A stretch of DNA of 64,000 nt. It comes from Pyrococcus sp. ST04. Lineage in GTDB: Archaea > Methanobacteriota_B > Thermococci > Thermococcales > Thermococcaceae. Below, in pieces: positions 28,127-37,493 of this stretch. The translations under genes and the position numbers were made by a program. The notes under the pieces were generated by a model, which was not told the DNA's origin, did no database searches, and was given only the letters and a program-made list of their open reading frames with translations. The stretch is taken from positions 1,591,348 to 1,655,347 of the forward strand of contig NC_017946.1 of NCBI RefSeq assembly GCF_000263735.1. The letters are read 5' to 3'. Each line of letters starts with the position of its first letter. Positions within the stretch are counted from its first letter, which is position 1.

Positions 28127-28789
28127 CTATTTAAGCCTTTCGTCGAAAATCTTCAAAGCCTCTGAAAATCCCAGCGGTTTAATCCCTAGCATTCTTGCAG
28201 AATTTGCAACAATATCGTACACTCCCTTGACCTTTTCTATAATTCCTGTATCAGCCGTTGCAACATATTCAAAATTCTTAAGTTCATAGTCTGGACTTTT
28301 AACTAGCTCAACCTCACCCCTAAGTCCGTAGTTTTTCATGATCCTCAATGTAATCTTCCTGATCTCCCCGCTCTTAGATATACTTCTGCCATAAAAGACA
28401 AACACTTCACCGGGAGATGCAGAAGCTAGTGTTTTTATCATGATATCTATGACTTTTTCCGTAAGATCTGAGAACCTATACTTCCCTTGATACTTTAAAT
28501 CCCTCACAAGACCATCCTCACATATTACGGCAATCCCCTGGAGGAGGGATTCTAGTGTTATCAGAACATTAAAGCCATCAACACCAACTCTCAGTCCACT
28601 CAAATCCCTAAGAATCTTTTTCCTTACTTCTCTTACCCATGAATCAGGAAAAACACATCTGGCTAAAAAGTGCCTTTCCCTTAAAGTTAGCCTGTAGTGA
28701 TTTGCAATGAATTCTAGAGCACTACTTTTCCTATACCCCCTGTTCAGCAAGAATTTCAGATCGAAGTACGCTTCATACATCCTTCCCAT
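28127..28789 (-). CDS. DUF434 / DUF5616 family protein
   Basis: 220 residues, conserved in archaea, with an N-terminal helical DUF434 part (YRKSSALEFIANHYRLT, Arg/His-rich) and a C-terminal alpha/beta part beginning VGVDGFNVLITLE, which looks like a PIN/NYN-type nuclease-like start with conserved Asp and Asn. Function is unknown; an RNA-related role is only a guess from the fold. Start ATG has GGAGGAT seven bases before it. Confidence 0.75.
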   Translation of the reverse strand: MGRMYEAYFDLKFLLNRGYRKSSALEFIANHYRLTLRERHFLARCVFPDSWVREVRKKILRDLSGLRVGVDGFNVLITLESLLQGIAVICEDGLVRDLKYQGKYRFSDLTEKVIDIMIKTLASASPGEVFVFYGRSISKSGEIRKITLRIMKNYGLRGEVELVKSPDYELKNFEYVATADTGIIEKVKGVYDIVANSARMLGIKPLGFSEALKIFDERLK

Positions 28790-28849
28790 TTGGCAATCCT
28801 CCAGTTATGTTGAAGGAAACTTTTAAAATACTCGTTATAACGTTGTGAC

Positions 28850-29713
28850 ATGAGCTTAATTCTTGGGGTAAGCTTAGCTGTTGGTGCTGCGTTTGTATGG
28901 GCACTAACATCGGTGCTCTCAAAGATCCTCATGGAAAGGGTAAGTCCATTAGCTCTTAACGCTCTCAGACTGCTCATAAGCTCAGTATTCTATCTTCCCC
29001 TTATAGCCTTACTAGGTGCCATTCCAGATAGGGAAATTACATGGTGGGCTATATTAATAGCCTCTGGTATAATAGGATTCGCCATTGCAGATTGGCTATT
29101 CCTTGAGGGAATGAACATTATTGGAGTCTCGAGAGCCGGCATACTCGTAACTCCTCATCCAATATTAACTATGATACTCGCCCATTACCTCTTGAATAGG
29201 CCACTAAACGCCTCAATAGCCCTTGGCGCAGTTCTAATTGTTATTGCGGTAATAGTACTAGTGAGTGAAGCGATGGACAGTAAAGGAGGAATGAGCTGGA
29301 GGGGAATTGGATTTGTGATAGTTGCAGAGCTACTCTGGACGATTGCAGTCCTTGTTACAGATTGGCTTGTTAGTAATGAATCCGCCGTTGCAATAACCGG
29401 ATTAAGAATAAGCTCCGGGGCATTAGGATCCTTAGTGTTCTTTAGAACAATTAGAGAGACAGTGAGAAAAATGAGTGTTGAGGATTGGGAGCTTGTAGTG
29501 GTTATAACGATCCTTGGAACAATGCTTGGCCAATATTTCTTCATAAAGTCAATAAGCCTAGTAGGTTCCAGCATAGCGACTCCTGTAACAGAGTCCAGTC
29601 CAGTAATGGCAGCCTTAATGGCCGTAGCATTTTTAAAAGAGAGGTTTACCAAAAGGCTGGGGATTTCCCTGGTTCTAACTACCCTCGGGATAATTCTAAT
29701 AGGACTCGCCTAA
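28850..29713 (+). CDS. EamA/DMT family transporter
   Basis: 287 residues in two homologous halves of about five membrane helices each, the drug/metabolite transporter pattern; the second half carries the EamA signature ending in ESSPVMAALMAVAFLKERF. An integral membrane exporter or exchanger of unknown substrate. TATA-like TTTTAAAATAC lies about 30 bases upstream. It overlaps the end of the HAD phosphatase gene convergently. Confidence 0.85.
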   Translation: MSLILGVSLAVGAAFVWALTSVLSKILMERVSPLALNALRLLISSVFYLPLIALLGAIPDREITWWAILIASGIIGFAIADWLFLEGMNIIGVSRAGILVTPHPILTMILAHYLLNRPLNASIALGAVLIVIAVIVLVSEAMDSKGGMSWRGIGFVIVAELLWTIAVLVTDWLVSNESAVAITGLRISSGALGSLVFFRTIRETVRKMSVEDWELVVVITILGTMLGQYFFIKSISLVGSSIATPVTESSPVMAALMAVAFLKERFTKRLGISLVLTTLGIILIGLA

Positions 29714-30410
29714 TCGCCTCGTTGACGTCTTTCACATCCCTCCCCACCCTTATAAATCCAAAATCTCCAAATTTTTTTCTATACTCTCGTATCATTGCTT
29801 CATCGCTTCCACTATCCCCAATATATATCCCATATTCTCCCCTCGTTAGGATATAAAGGGCCCTTGGGTCAGGCTTTTCTATTATATCTCTTGTAACAAC
29901 GTTCCTGAATTTATAGCCTATTACTCTCTCCGCAAGTTCCATTTCAAGAGAATCCCTTCCAGTAACAACACCGACTTTAGCAACATTCTCAAGCTTTTTC
30001 AAAAGCTCAACATCCACAAGTGATTTCTCAACTCTCCACAGCCCAGGGAAGTCAAAAAGCCTCTGAGAATATAGAGTTCCTAAATAGTAAGTATTGAAGA
30101 CCCTCTCAATTTCACACTCATCAAGGGCAATCCCAAACCTCTTCCTCACCCACTCAACTCCCTCCCCTTCAGGAAATTCACTACAAAAAGTCCTGAGATC
30201 ACCAGAGAGTGCTCCAATTATTAAAGCTTCACTGAGCTTGAAGTCGTCAGGAAATACTCCCTTAGCCCTCAGGTTCCTTATCGCGTCAAGGGGAACATCA
30301 ACTCTCTTTCCGAACTTTTCAAGGAAATATTCAGCGGTAAGCTTAGTGGCATAGTCGTAACTTTCGCTCGTATCTATGAGAACGCCATCAACGTCAAAAA
30401 CCACCCACAC
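29679..30410 (-). CDS. HAD phosphatase, candidate histidinol-phosphate phosphatase
   Basis: About 243 residues, HAD subfamily IA: nucleophile motif FDVDGVLID near the N-terminus, Thr in VVTGRDS, and IGDSGSDEAM with acidic metal ligands. It is the last gene of the his cluster, overlapping hisC. No other histidinol-phosphate phosphatase is in the cluster, and to my recollection a HAD-type enzyme for this step is described in Thermococcus. Start is GTG 30410 or 30419; GGGTGAT favours the former. Confidence 0.8.
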   Translation of the reverse strand: MWVVFDVDGVLIDTSESYDYATKLTAEYFLEKFGKRVDVPLDAIRNLRAKGVFPDDFKLSEALIIGALSGDLRTFCSEFPEGEGVEWVRKRFGIALDECEIERVFNTYYLGTLYSQRLFDFPGLWRVEKSLVDVELLKKLENVAKVGVVTGRDSLEMELAERVIGYKFRNVVTRDIIEKPDPRALYILTRGEYGIYIGDSGSDEAMIREYRKKFGDFGFIRVGRDVKDVNEAIRRVLLELSRG

Positions 30411-31419
30411 CGTTATCACCCGCGAACTCCTTTAAGGCAGAGATTACTTCGTCATTTTCATCCCTTCTTCCGATTGTAACTCTTATATGACCGCTAAGCC
30501 TTCCAGAGAGCTTTCTCACAACTATCCCCTTTGACAGGAGATATTCATAAGCATCAAGCTTAATCAAAAGAAAGTTCGCGTCACTTGGATATGCATAGTC
30601 TCTTAACTCTCTGAACATTCTCTCCCTCTCGGCAACTATGAACTTAACGCGCTCTTCAACGACTTCATAATGGTCGAGAAGAGTTTCAGCTATAATCATT
30701 GTTACAGAGCTAACACTAAATGGGGATTTTATTCTATATATGGCATTAATTACTTCGTCACTAGCAACCATATAGCCAGCTCTTATCGCCGCGAGGCCAA
30801 ATGCCTTAGAAAAAGTTCTCAACAGGATCAAGTTTGGATACTCCAACACTTTGTCAAGCAGAGACTTACCAGCAAATTCAACATAAGCCTCATCAACAAC
30901 AACAGGAACTCCAGTCTCCACGACCTTTAAAATTTCTTCTTCAGGCTGTAAGTTTCCAGTAGGGTTGTTTGGCGATGCTATAAAAACTGCTAGTGCATCC
31001 CTGCTTTTCTCCGCTATCTCATCTCCATTAATGTGAAAGTCTTCATCTAAGGGAATCTCCACTATAGGGATTCCATAAAGCTTTGAGTAAAAGGAGTACA
31101 TTCCGAACGTAGGTGGAGTCGTTATGATGTACTTTCCCTCAAACATCCTCACCAGATAATTTATCAGCTCATCGCTTCCGTTCCCAACGGCTATGTTATT
31201 CACATCAAATCCCAAGAATTCAGCTAGTTTCTCCCTCAGGGGAAGGGAGGTAATATGAGGATACCTGTTAAACTCGAGAGCCCTTAGCTTCCAAAATATC
31301 TCTTCCTTTATCTCAAGAGGAACATCAAAAGGATTTTCGTTCTTGTCTAGCCAAATCCTATAATTACCCTCAAGAACCCGGTAGGGTTCAAACTCCAGAA
31401 CTTCCCTCCTGATCTTCAT
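30394..31419 (-). CDS. hisC: Histidinol-phosphate aminotransferase
   Basis: Class I/II PLP aminotransferase, 341 residues. LDKNENPFD near residue 24, SPNNPTGN and the PLP Lys in RTFSKAFGLAAIRAGY are typical. GGAGGAG precedes ATG, which overlaps the hisIE stop by four bases. May also act on aromatic amino acids. Confidence 0.93.
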   Translation of the reverse strand: MKIRREVLEFEPYRVLEGNYRIWLDKNENPFDVPLEIKEEIFWKLRALEFNRYPHITSLPLREKLAEFLGFDVNNIAVGNGSDELINYLVRMFEGKYIITTPPTFGMYSFYSKLYGIPIVEIPLDEDFHINGDEIAEKSRDALAVFIASPNNPTGNLQPEEEILKVVETGVPVVVDEAYVEFAGKSLLDKVLEYPNLILLRTFSKAFGLAAIRAGYMVASDEVINAIYRIKSPFSVSSVTMIIAETLLDHYEVVEERVKFIVAERERMFRELRDYAYPSDANFLLIKLDAYEYLLSKGIVVRKLSGRLSGHIRVTIGRRDENDEVISALKEFAGDNGVGGF

Positions 31420-32045
31420 TTTCTTCTCCTCCTTAGCTCAGCCATCACTTCTCCTAGTGATATATCATTATATGCTAATAAAACTAACAAGTGATACAGC
31501 ATGTCTGCAACCTCATAGATTATCCTCTCCCTACTCTCTGCAACCAAAACCTCTATTGCCTCCTCCCCAAATTTTTTGTATATCTTCTCCCTACCCTCTC
31601 TAAATAGCTTGGACGTATATGAGCCCTCAACTGGATTTTCTTTTCTTTTCCGTATAAGCTCCTCAAGCTCTCTCAGAATTGTTAAAGAGTAGTCCATTGG
31701 GAGGACTCTTTCAGGCTCTCCAAGCTTTCTGTAGAAGCAGGAATAGTTGCCAGTATGGCATGCAGGGCCCTTGGGTTCAACTATCAAGAGGAGGGCATCA
31801 TTGTCACAATCTATTCTGACTTCCTTCACAATTTGGACGTTACCACTAACCTCTCCCTTCATCCTTATCCTCTCTTGAGATCTTGAATAGTAGTGAGCAT
31901 AGCCCGTCTCCAAGGTCCTCCTAAGGGCTTCTCTATCCATATAGGCAAGGGTTAGAACTTCCCCTTTAGTGTCTTGAACTATCACTGGGACTATCCCATT
32001 ATTCTTTTCCCAGTTTACTTGCTCTATTAACTCTTCAATATTCAA
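31416..32045 (-). CDS. hisIE: Phosphoribosyl-AMP cyclohydrolase / phosphoribosyl-ATP pyrophosphatase
   Basis: Fused HisI-HisE, about 209 residues. The HisI part has DCDNDALLLIVEPKGPACHT with metal-binding Asp and Cys residues; the HisE part has the all-alpha EEAIEVLVAE and YEVADMLYHLLVLL segments. TTG 32045 has GGAGGGTTAGCT before it and is preferred to the in-frame TTG at 32069. Confidence 0.94.
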   Translation of the reverse strand: MNIEELIEQVNWEKNNGIVPVIVQDTKGEVLTLAYMDREALRRTLETGYAHYYSRSQERIRMKGEVSGNVQIVKEVRIDCDNDALLLIVEPKGPACHTGNYSCFYRKLGEPERVLPMDYSLTILRELEELIRKRKENPVEGSYTSKLFREGREKIYKKFGEEAIEVLVAESRERIIYEVADMLYHLLVLLAYNDISLGEVMAELRRRRK

Positions 32046-32058
32046 AGCTAACCCTCCT

Positions 32059-32817
32059 TCAATAATCAAGCCTAATGGGCACTCCTCTCATGGCCAAAAA
32101 CTCTTTAAGTTCCCTAACCGTATACTCACCGTAATGGAATATTGAAGCCGCTAATGCGGCTTCAACACCAATTTGAAATACCTCAAGAAAATGCTCCGGC
32201 TTTCCAGCGCCTCCAGACGCAATTACCGGAATTTCAACTGTATCAACAACGGCCCTTGTCAAAGGGATATCAAAACCATTTTTTGTTCCATCCGTGTCCA
32301 TACTTGTTAAGAGTATCTCACCAGCTCCCAGAGTCTCAACTTCTTTTGCCCATTCAACAGCATTTATTCCCCTCGGCTTTCTTCCACCGTGGGTATAAAC
32401 TTCCCAGAACTTGCCGTTCCATTTAGCATCTATTGCAACAACCAAATTCGCCGTTCCTATAACCTGAGCAATTTCCTCCACAAGTCTTGGATTATCAACA
32501 GCCGCAGTGTTTATGAACACCTTATCAGCTCCTCTCTTTATTATTTCTCTTGCCTCTTCGACTGTTCTTATTCCTCCTCCCACGGTAAAAGGTACATATA
32601 TTTCCTCAGCTATTTTTTCAACTAAATCAAGTAGAATTCTTCTTTTCTCGTAAGACGCCGTGATGTCTAAGAATACGATCTCATCTATTCCTTCTTTCTC
32701 ATATCTCCTCGCAAGCTCTATTGGATCCCCAGCATCTCGAATGTTCCTGAACTTTATGCCCTTAACCACTCTCCCTTCCTTTATATCGAGGGCCGCTATT
32801 ATTCTCTTAGCTAACAT
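32059..32817 (-). CDS. hisF: Imidazole glycerol phosphate synthase, cyclase subunit
   Basis: 252-residue (beta/alpha)8 barrel. Catalytic Asp in [12 protein letters not shown] (about 11) and in [15 protein letters not shown] (about 130); phosphate loops GGGIR and ASGGAG. Works with HisH. Overlaps hisA by seven bases. Confidence 0.96.
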   Translation of the reverse strand: MLAKRIIAALDIKEGRVVKGIKFRNIRDAGDPIELARRYEKEGIDEIVFLDITASYEKRRILLDLVEKIAEEIYVPFTVGGGIRTVEEAREIIKRGADKVFINTAAVDNPRLVEEIAQVIGTANLVVAIDAKWNGKFWEVYTHGGRKPRGINAVEWAKEVETLGAGEILLTSMDTDGTKNGFDIPLTRAVVDTVEIPVIASGGAGKPEHFLEVFQIGVEAALAASIFHYGEYTVRELKEFLAMRGVPIRLDY

Positions 32818-33500
32818 TTTTTCGCAACCTCCACCAGCTCTTCTAGAGAGAAAAACCCCTCGTAAAGGGCCTTACCCACTATAACTCCAGAAAATCCTAT
32901 CTTAGACAACTTAACCACGTCGCTTAACTTGGAAACCCCACCAGCATATATGAACTCTTCATCACCCCAGAATTTCTCTATTTCCTCTATCCCCGTCAGG
33001 GTACCGTCCCTTTCAACAGAAGTATAAACAAACCTGCTAACATATGGTTTCACAAGTGAGTAAGCCTCTTTAACAGGTATTCCACCCTCAACCCATCCTT
33101 TAATGGCTATTTTACCGTCTTTGGAGTCCAAACTGACAGTTATTCCATCAAACTCTTTGGTTATCCTCTCGAGAAAGTCCAAGTCAAAGGCCCTAGTTCC
33201 GATTATCACGTTTTCAACACCAATGCTATAGGCCTTAGCAATCCATTCATACTCCCTGAAACCACCGCCTATCTGAACCTTAACTCCGATCTCTTCTATT
33301 ATCCTCCTCACAACATCCAGATTCCTCGGCTTCCCCGTAAAGGCTCCATCTAAATCAACAATGTGAATCTTGTCAACTACTTCAGAGAACTTTTCGGCAA
33401 ATCTCAGGGGATCTCCATAAACTTTCACGCTATCCCTCTTTCCCTTATACAGCCTAACCGCCTGACCATTCATTAGATCTATAGCTGGATATACTTCCAT
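32811..33500 (-). CDS. hisA: ProFAR isomerase
   Basis: 229-residue half-barrel duplicate related to His[14 protein letters not shown] with catalytic Asp 8, GGGFR and [12 protein letters not shown] motifs. GGGGGATG precedes ATG. Between hisH and hisF in the usual order. Confidence 0.95.
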   Translation of the reverse strand: MEVYPAIDLMNGQAVRLYKGKRDSVKVYGDPLRFAEKFSEVVDKIHIVDLDGAFTGKPRNLDVVRRIIEEIGVKVQIGGGFREYEWIAKAYSIGVENVIIGTRAFDLDFLERITKEFDGITVSLDSKDGKIAIKGWVEGGIPVKEAYSLVKPYVSRFVYTSVERDGTLTGIEEIEKFWGDEEFIYAGGVSKLSDVVKLSKIGFSGVIVGKALYEGFFSLEELVEVAKKC

Positions 33501-33501
33501 T

Positions 33502-34077
33502 TTACATCCCCCTGAAGTTTTTCATGACAATCAAGCCGTTTCTGCTACTCTTCTCGGGATGAAACTGAACTGCATAGATATTGTCCCTACATACGGCCGA
33601 GACGAATTCGATATTCCCGTAATCCGTAACACCCACAACTATGTCCTCTTCCGGAATTGCATGATATGAGTGAACAAAGTAAAAGTACGCCCCGTTCTTA
33701 ACGCCCTCAAACAAGGGGCAACTCCTTTTAATCCACACCTGGTTCCATCCAATGTGGGGGGTCCTAACTCCCCTAAGCCTGACGACTTTGCCCCTAAATA
33801 CCCCAAGGCCTTTTCTCCCGGGGCTTTCCTCACTTTCCTCAAAGAGGAGCTGTAACCCTAGACATATCCCAAGAAACGGCTTTCCCTCCCTTATTCCTTC
33901 AAGAATGATATCTTTCAGAGGCTCCAGCTTATCCATCACGGCACCAAAATTGCCCACTCCAGGTAGGACTATTTTCTCGGCCTTCTCTATTCTGTAGGGA
34001 TCATCCGTTATCTCACCCTTAAGGGCCTTCCTCACATTGGCTAAATTGCCTATACCAAGATCCACTATTGCTATCAT
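33502..34077 (-). CDS. hisH: Imidazole glycerol phosphate synthase, glutaminase subunit
   Basis: Class I glutamine amidotransferase of 191 residues: nucleophile Cys in LGICLGLQLLFEES, His-Glu in QFHPEKSS. First gene of the second his unit. An AATTTAATAT TATA-like sequence about 23 bases upstream (plus 34095-34104) implies a separate promoter and a short or absent leader. Confidence 0.95.
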   Translation of the reverse strand: MIAIVDLGIGNLANVRKALKGEITDDPYRIEKAEKIVLPGVGNFGAVMDKLEPLKDIILEGIREGKPFLGICLGLQLLFEESEESPGRKGLGVFRGKVVRLRGVRTPHIGWNQVWIKRSCPLFEGVKNGAYFYFVHSYHAIPEEDIVVGVTDYGNIEFVSAVCRDNIYAVQFHPEKSSRNGLIVMKNFRGM

Positions 34078-34149
34078 TGTCCATCCTTAATGAGAATTTA
34101 ATATCAGAATTTAACTTCTACATTAAAAAAATTGTACAAACGACAAAAG

Positions 34150-35031
34150 CTACTCGAGGTGAAGTACAGCAACATCCCCTGTCCAAAATTTAACCTCTAT
34201 AGACTTCGCCGTCTTGGGCATTGAGAGATGAACTACCTGCCTTCCATTAACGAATTCACGTGGATTCCCCGAATATACAACCCTTCCATCAACCCGAACT
34301 TCCGTTATGCATAGCTTCTCCACACATGGAAACTCATAAACCAACACTCCCCTTATTTCATCCCCTTCAATATTGCCAAAGAACTTGAGATCCCCATCCT
34401 CAACGACGATGTCATACGAGGGAAGCAGTGCTGAGACAAGCAGATATGATAGAATTAGAGATGCCAAGGGAAACACCAAGAACTTCTGCTTGTCGATTGT
34501 TATGCTCTTTCCTTTTATCGTTTGAACCTTTGATGGCATTTTGTTATAGGCCATTACCTCAACTATCCTACCCCCTATAGCAACAAAACCCCCAACAACA
34601 GTTGGCAGTAATAGAGCACCATAAAGAACGAGCTTTCCGGCAAGTAAGAAGTCATTAACTCCAGTAGCTTCATAAAAGTATTTCAGCACTTCTTTTTGAA
34701 GGAGTGCCTCAACAACAAGGAAGGGATACAAGAAGAGTAAGAACACGTATAGAATCTTAAAAAACGAAAAGTTGTATATCAGAGCAATGCTAACCCTCGA
34801 AAGCCCGTATGCAGCTATAGCAATCCCAAAAATCCCAATTATCACGGCAATTATTTCAAGCTTTAATGGCCTTTCATCTACTAGCTGACTCCACTTATAT
34901 AATCCATAAAGATAAATTATAGCCCCTATTAACCCAATTAATGACCCAACACCCGGAATTAACGACACTAAAGTTAAAACAGCCCCAATCGTTAGGAATA
35001 ATTTTATATTTTCAATACTTACCAAATTCAC
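34150..35031 (-). CDS. DUF996 family membrane protein
   Basis: 293 residues. The N-terminal half has four to six membrane helices beginning LTLVSLIPGVGSLIGLIGAIIYLYGLY, the DUF996 pattern; the C-terminal 100 residues after a final membrane segment look extracytoplasmic and beta-rich. Function unknown. It sits between hisB and hisH, interrupting the his genes, yet has its own promoter region with a perfect hairpin. Start is GTG 35031 with GGGTGGGAT upstream. Confidence 0.7.
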   Translation of the reverse strand: MNLVSIENIKLFLTIGAVLTLVSLIPGVGSLIGLIGAIIYLYGLYKWSQLVDERPLKLEIIAVIIGIFGIAIAAYGLSRVSIALIYNFSFFKILYVFLLFLYPFLVVEALLQKEVLKYFYEATGVNDFLLAGKLVLYGALLLPTVVGGFVAIGGRIVEVMAYNKMPSKVQTIKGKSITIDKQKFLVFPLASLILSYLLVSALLPSYDIVVEDGDLKFFGNIEGDEIRGVLVYEFPCVEKLCITEVRVDGRVVYSGNPREFVNGRQVVHLSMPKTAKSIEVKFWTGDVAVLHLE

Positions 35032-35041
35032 AACATCCCAC

Positions 35042-35057
35042 CCGGTAGTAATACCGG
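35042..35057 (-). promoter_or_regulatory. Perfect inverted repeat in the DUF996 leader
   Basis: CCGGTA-GTAA-TACCGG, six-base arms with a four-base centre. It lies between a TATA-like sequence (plus GATAAAAAC, 35065-35073) and the GTG start, at about the expected transcription start. An operator or mRNA hairpin. Confidence 0.4.
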
Positions 35058-35104
35058 ATAGCAGGATAAAAACTTTGTCCTAATGCACTAAATAAAGGAT
35101 ATGA

Positions 35105-35157
35105 GAATGATGAACCCGCGCAGCTCTGATTGGTGATGAGGATCTTAAGTGCTGATT
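35105..35157 (+). ncRNA. Box C/D guide sRNA abutting hisB
   Basis: Box C ATGATGA (35107-35113), 12-base guide, D' CTGA (35126-35129), TTG, C' GTGATGA (35133-35139), 12-base guide, box D CTGA (35152-35155). All boxes match consensus and both guides have the standard 12-base length. The 3' end touches the stop codon of hisB on the opposite strand. The outer stem is weak. Presumed to bind L7Ae, Nop5 and fibrillarin and guide 2'-O-methylation; targets unknown. Confidence 0.75.
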
Positions 35158-35686
35158 ATAACACTCCCTTCGTGCTCTCTACCCTACTTTTTTCCCTAAT
35201 CGCCTGAGATAGGGCCCTTCCCAGTCCCTTAAAAGTTGCTTCAATGATATGGTGAGCATTTATTCCTGCAAGCTTCTTTACGTGGATAGTTGCCCTCAGA
35301 GATCTAGCCAATCCCCAAAGGAACTCCCTTAAGAGCGATACTTCAAATCCCTCCTCCCCCTCAACAATGTCCAGATCGAGATTTAGATAGGGCCTCCCCG
35401 ATATATCCACAGCAACAAGCACCAATGCATCGTCCATGGGCATTATGACAGTACCGAACCTTGAAAACATCTCTGGGAGATTTTTTCTGATCTCTTTCCC
35501 AAGGGTTATCCCCAGATCCTCCCAGAGGTGATGTCTGAGGTCGTAGCTAGCCCTAACCTCTGCATTTACTTCCATATAAAAGAACATTGCTTCAAGCATG
35601 TGGTCAAGAATCTTATCTCCCGTATTTATTTCCCCTTTCTTCCCTATTTCCACAACTATATCCGTCTCCTTGGTTTTCCTCCTCAA
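35156..35686 (-). CDS. hisB: Imidazoleglycerol-phosphate dehydratase
   Basis: Dehydratase only, without the phosphatase domain of enteric HisB. Metal-binding repeats are RHHLWEDLGITLG and GINAHHIIEATFKGLGRA. The ORF can be extended upstream, but homology starts at RRKTKETDI and TTG 35686 follows GGGGTGGTC; this gives 176 residues. A matching TTG-AGG start is seen in hisZ. Confidence 0.93.
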   Translation of the reverse strand: MRRKTKETDIVVEIGKKGEINTGDKILDHMLEAMFFYMEVNAEVRASYDLRHHLWEDLGITLGKEIRKNLPEMFSRFGTVIMPMDDALVLVAVDISGRPYLNLDLDIVEGEEGFEVSLLREFLWGLARSLRATIHVKKLAGINAHHIIEATFKGLGRALSQAIREKSRVESTKGVL

Positions 35687-35761
35687 TATGACCACCCCAC
35701 AATAACAGTTCGGGGCTTTCCCTAGGGATGCAGTAAAGAACACAGTGATTAGCCTTAATCC

Positions 35762-36889
35762 TCATTTCCTAACCTCCATGCTTTTCTTATGCATATCCAT
35801 CCCCTCTATTTCGGCGAGTCTGATTCCAAGATATCTCTCCCTCAGGAATTCCTCCCTATCCACCATGGCCAGGCTTATCGGCTTCATAAAATCGAGAACC
35901 GTTAGGACACCCATGAACTTTGCAGCACCTCCGGTAGGAAGAACATGATTAACCCCAAGAAAGTAATCAGCTGCAGGAACTGGAGTATAGGGGCCCAGAT
36001 AAACTGCACCAGCATTTTCTATTAAATCCAAAAGAAGTAGTGGATCCTTAGTTATTATTTCCAGGTGCTCTGGGGCTATTTCATTCGCCCTTTCAGCACA
36101 TTCTTCAAGCGTCTTACATAGTATAACCTCAATCCCATTCCGAGAGCAAAACTCCGCAAGCTCCTTTGAAGTCGTGAGAAGCCATGCCTTGCTGTCCTTC
36201 CCATGTTCAAGCTGACTTAGTAAATCTGCCAAAACATACTCCTTATTGGCAGTTTCATCAGCTATAACGGCTATCTCGGAAGGACCTGCAAGACTATCTA
36301 TACCCACAATTCCAAAAACCTGCCTCTTTGCCTCATTTACGAATTTATTCCCTGGTCCAAAAATTTTTTCAACTTTTCTCATTCCAACGCCATAGGCCAT
36401 AGCCGCTATAGCCTGAATGCCTCCCAGCTTATACACCTCACTAATCCCAAGTAGCTTTGCCACATAAAGGATGTAGGGGTTAACCTTACCCTCTTTCGGG
36501 GGCGTTGTCACAACGATCTCCTTAACCCCAGCAATCCTTGCGGGAACCCCCACCATCATTAGAGTCGAAGGCAGGGGCTTCCCTCCAGGAACGTAAATTC
36601 CGATTCTCCTTATTGGCCTGTAAATTATTCCATAAAGAGATCCGTTCCTGATTAACAGCTTATCTCGGGGAAGCTGAGTCAAATGATACTTCTTTATCCT
36701 CTCAATTGTCCTTTTAATTATTTCCTTATCCCTATCCGATATCTGAGATTCAGCTTCTTCAAACTCCTCATCACTAACCCTGAAAGGGCCCTCATAATTG
36801 TCAAACTTCCGAGAGTACTCCTTGAGTGCTTCAATCCCTCTCCTCTTGATATCCTCCAGTATTTCCCTAACATATGCCTCAAGTTCCAT
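35762..36889 (-). CDS. hisD: Histidinol dehydrogenase
   Basis: Zinc NAD enzyme making histidine in two oxidations. 375 residues, somewhat shorter than bacterial forms. [30 protein letters not shown] and [11 protein letters not shown] are family motifs; [14 protein letters not shown] carries zinc and catalytic residues. GGAGGGTGG before ATG; overlaps hisG by 11 bases. Confidence 0.95.
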   Translation of the reverse strand: MELEAYVREILEDIKRRGIEALKEYSRKFDNYEGPFRVSDEEFEEAESQISDRDKEIIKRTIERIKKYHLTQLPRDKLLIRNGSLYGIIYRPIRRIGIYVPGGKPLPSTLMMVGVPARIAGVKEIVVTTPPKEGKVNPYILYVAKLLGISEVYKLGGIQAIAAMAYGVGMRKVEKIFGPGNKFVNEAKRQVFGIVGIDSLAGPSEIAVIADETANKEYVLADLLSQLEHGKDSKAWLLTTSKELAEFCSRNGIEVILCKTLEECAERANEIAPEHLEIITKDPLLLLDLIENAGAVYLGPYTPVPAADYFLGVNHVLPTGGAAKFMGVLTVLDFMKPISLAMVDREEFLRERYLGIRLAEIEGMDMHKKSMEVRK

Positions 36890-37493
36890 AAACCACCCTC
36901 CTAATCCTCATTATCAAGGAGTTTATCTCCTCGAACAAAACTTTCTGAGATATCCTATTTACCAAAAGCAGAGCAGAAACATCCATTATTTTAGCAACTT
37001 CCACTAAACCATTAGCCTTGAGAGTGTTCCCTGTCTCCACTATGTCAACTATAGCATCAGCTATTCCAACCCTAGGTGCCAACTCAACGCTTCCATGTAG
37101 CTTTATTATTTCAACTTCAACCCCTATTCTCGAGAAAAACTTCCTAGTAACGTTCACGTATTTTGTAGCTATCCTAAATCCATCCATATCCTCTGGAGAA
37201 ACAACTTTACTTCTTGGCATGGCCAAGCTAAGTCTACACTTTCCAAAGGGAAGCTCTAGAGGAATGAAGACATCACTCTCCCTTTCCTCTACAACATCGC
37301 TCCCGGCAATTCCAACGTCTATACCGTGCTCAACATATACTGGAACGTCATATGCCCGGGATAATAGGAATTCATCCCTACCATTGCTCCAAATCAAGGC
37401 CCTTTCGGGTTTTTCAGGGATCTCAACGCCTGATCTTCGAAGGATATCTACTGAATCTTTGTAAAGCCTTCCTTTAGGAAGAACGAATTTCAT
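36879..37493 (-). CDS. hisG: ATP phosphoribosyltransferase, short form
   Basis: 204 residues, the short catalytic form lacking the regulatory C-terminal domain, which needs HisZ as partner. [10 protein letters not shown] at the start and [21 protein letters not shown] (PRPP loop region) near 140. Translationally coupled to hisZ by a four-base overlap. Confidence 0.95.
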   Translation of the reverse strand: MKFVLPKGRLYKDSVDILRRSGVEIPEKPERALIWSNGRDEFLLSRAYDVPVYVEHGIDVGIAGSDVVEERESDVFIPLELPFGKCRLSLAMPRSKVVSPEDMDGFRIATKYVNVTRKFFSRIGVEVEIIKLHGSVELAPRVGIADAIVDIVETGNTLKANGLVEVAKIMDVSALLLVNRISQKVLFEEINSLIMRIRRVVYGT

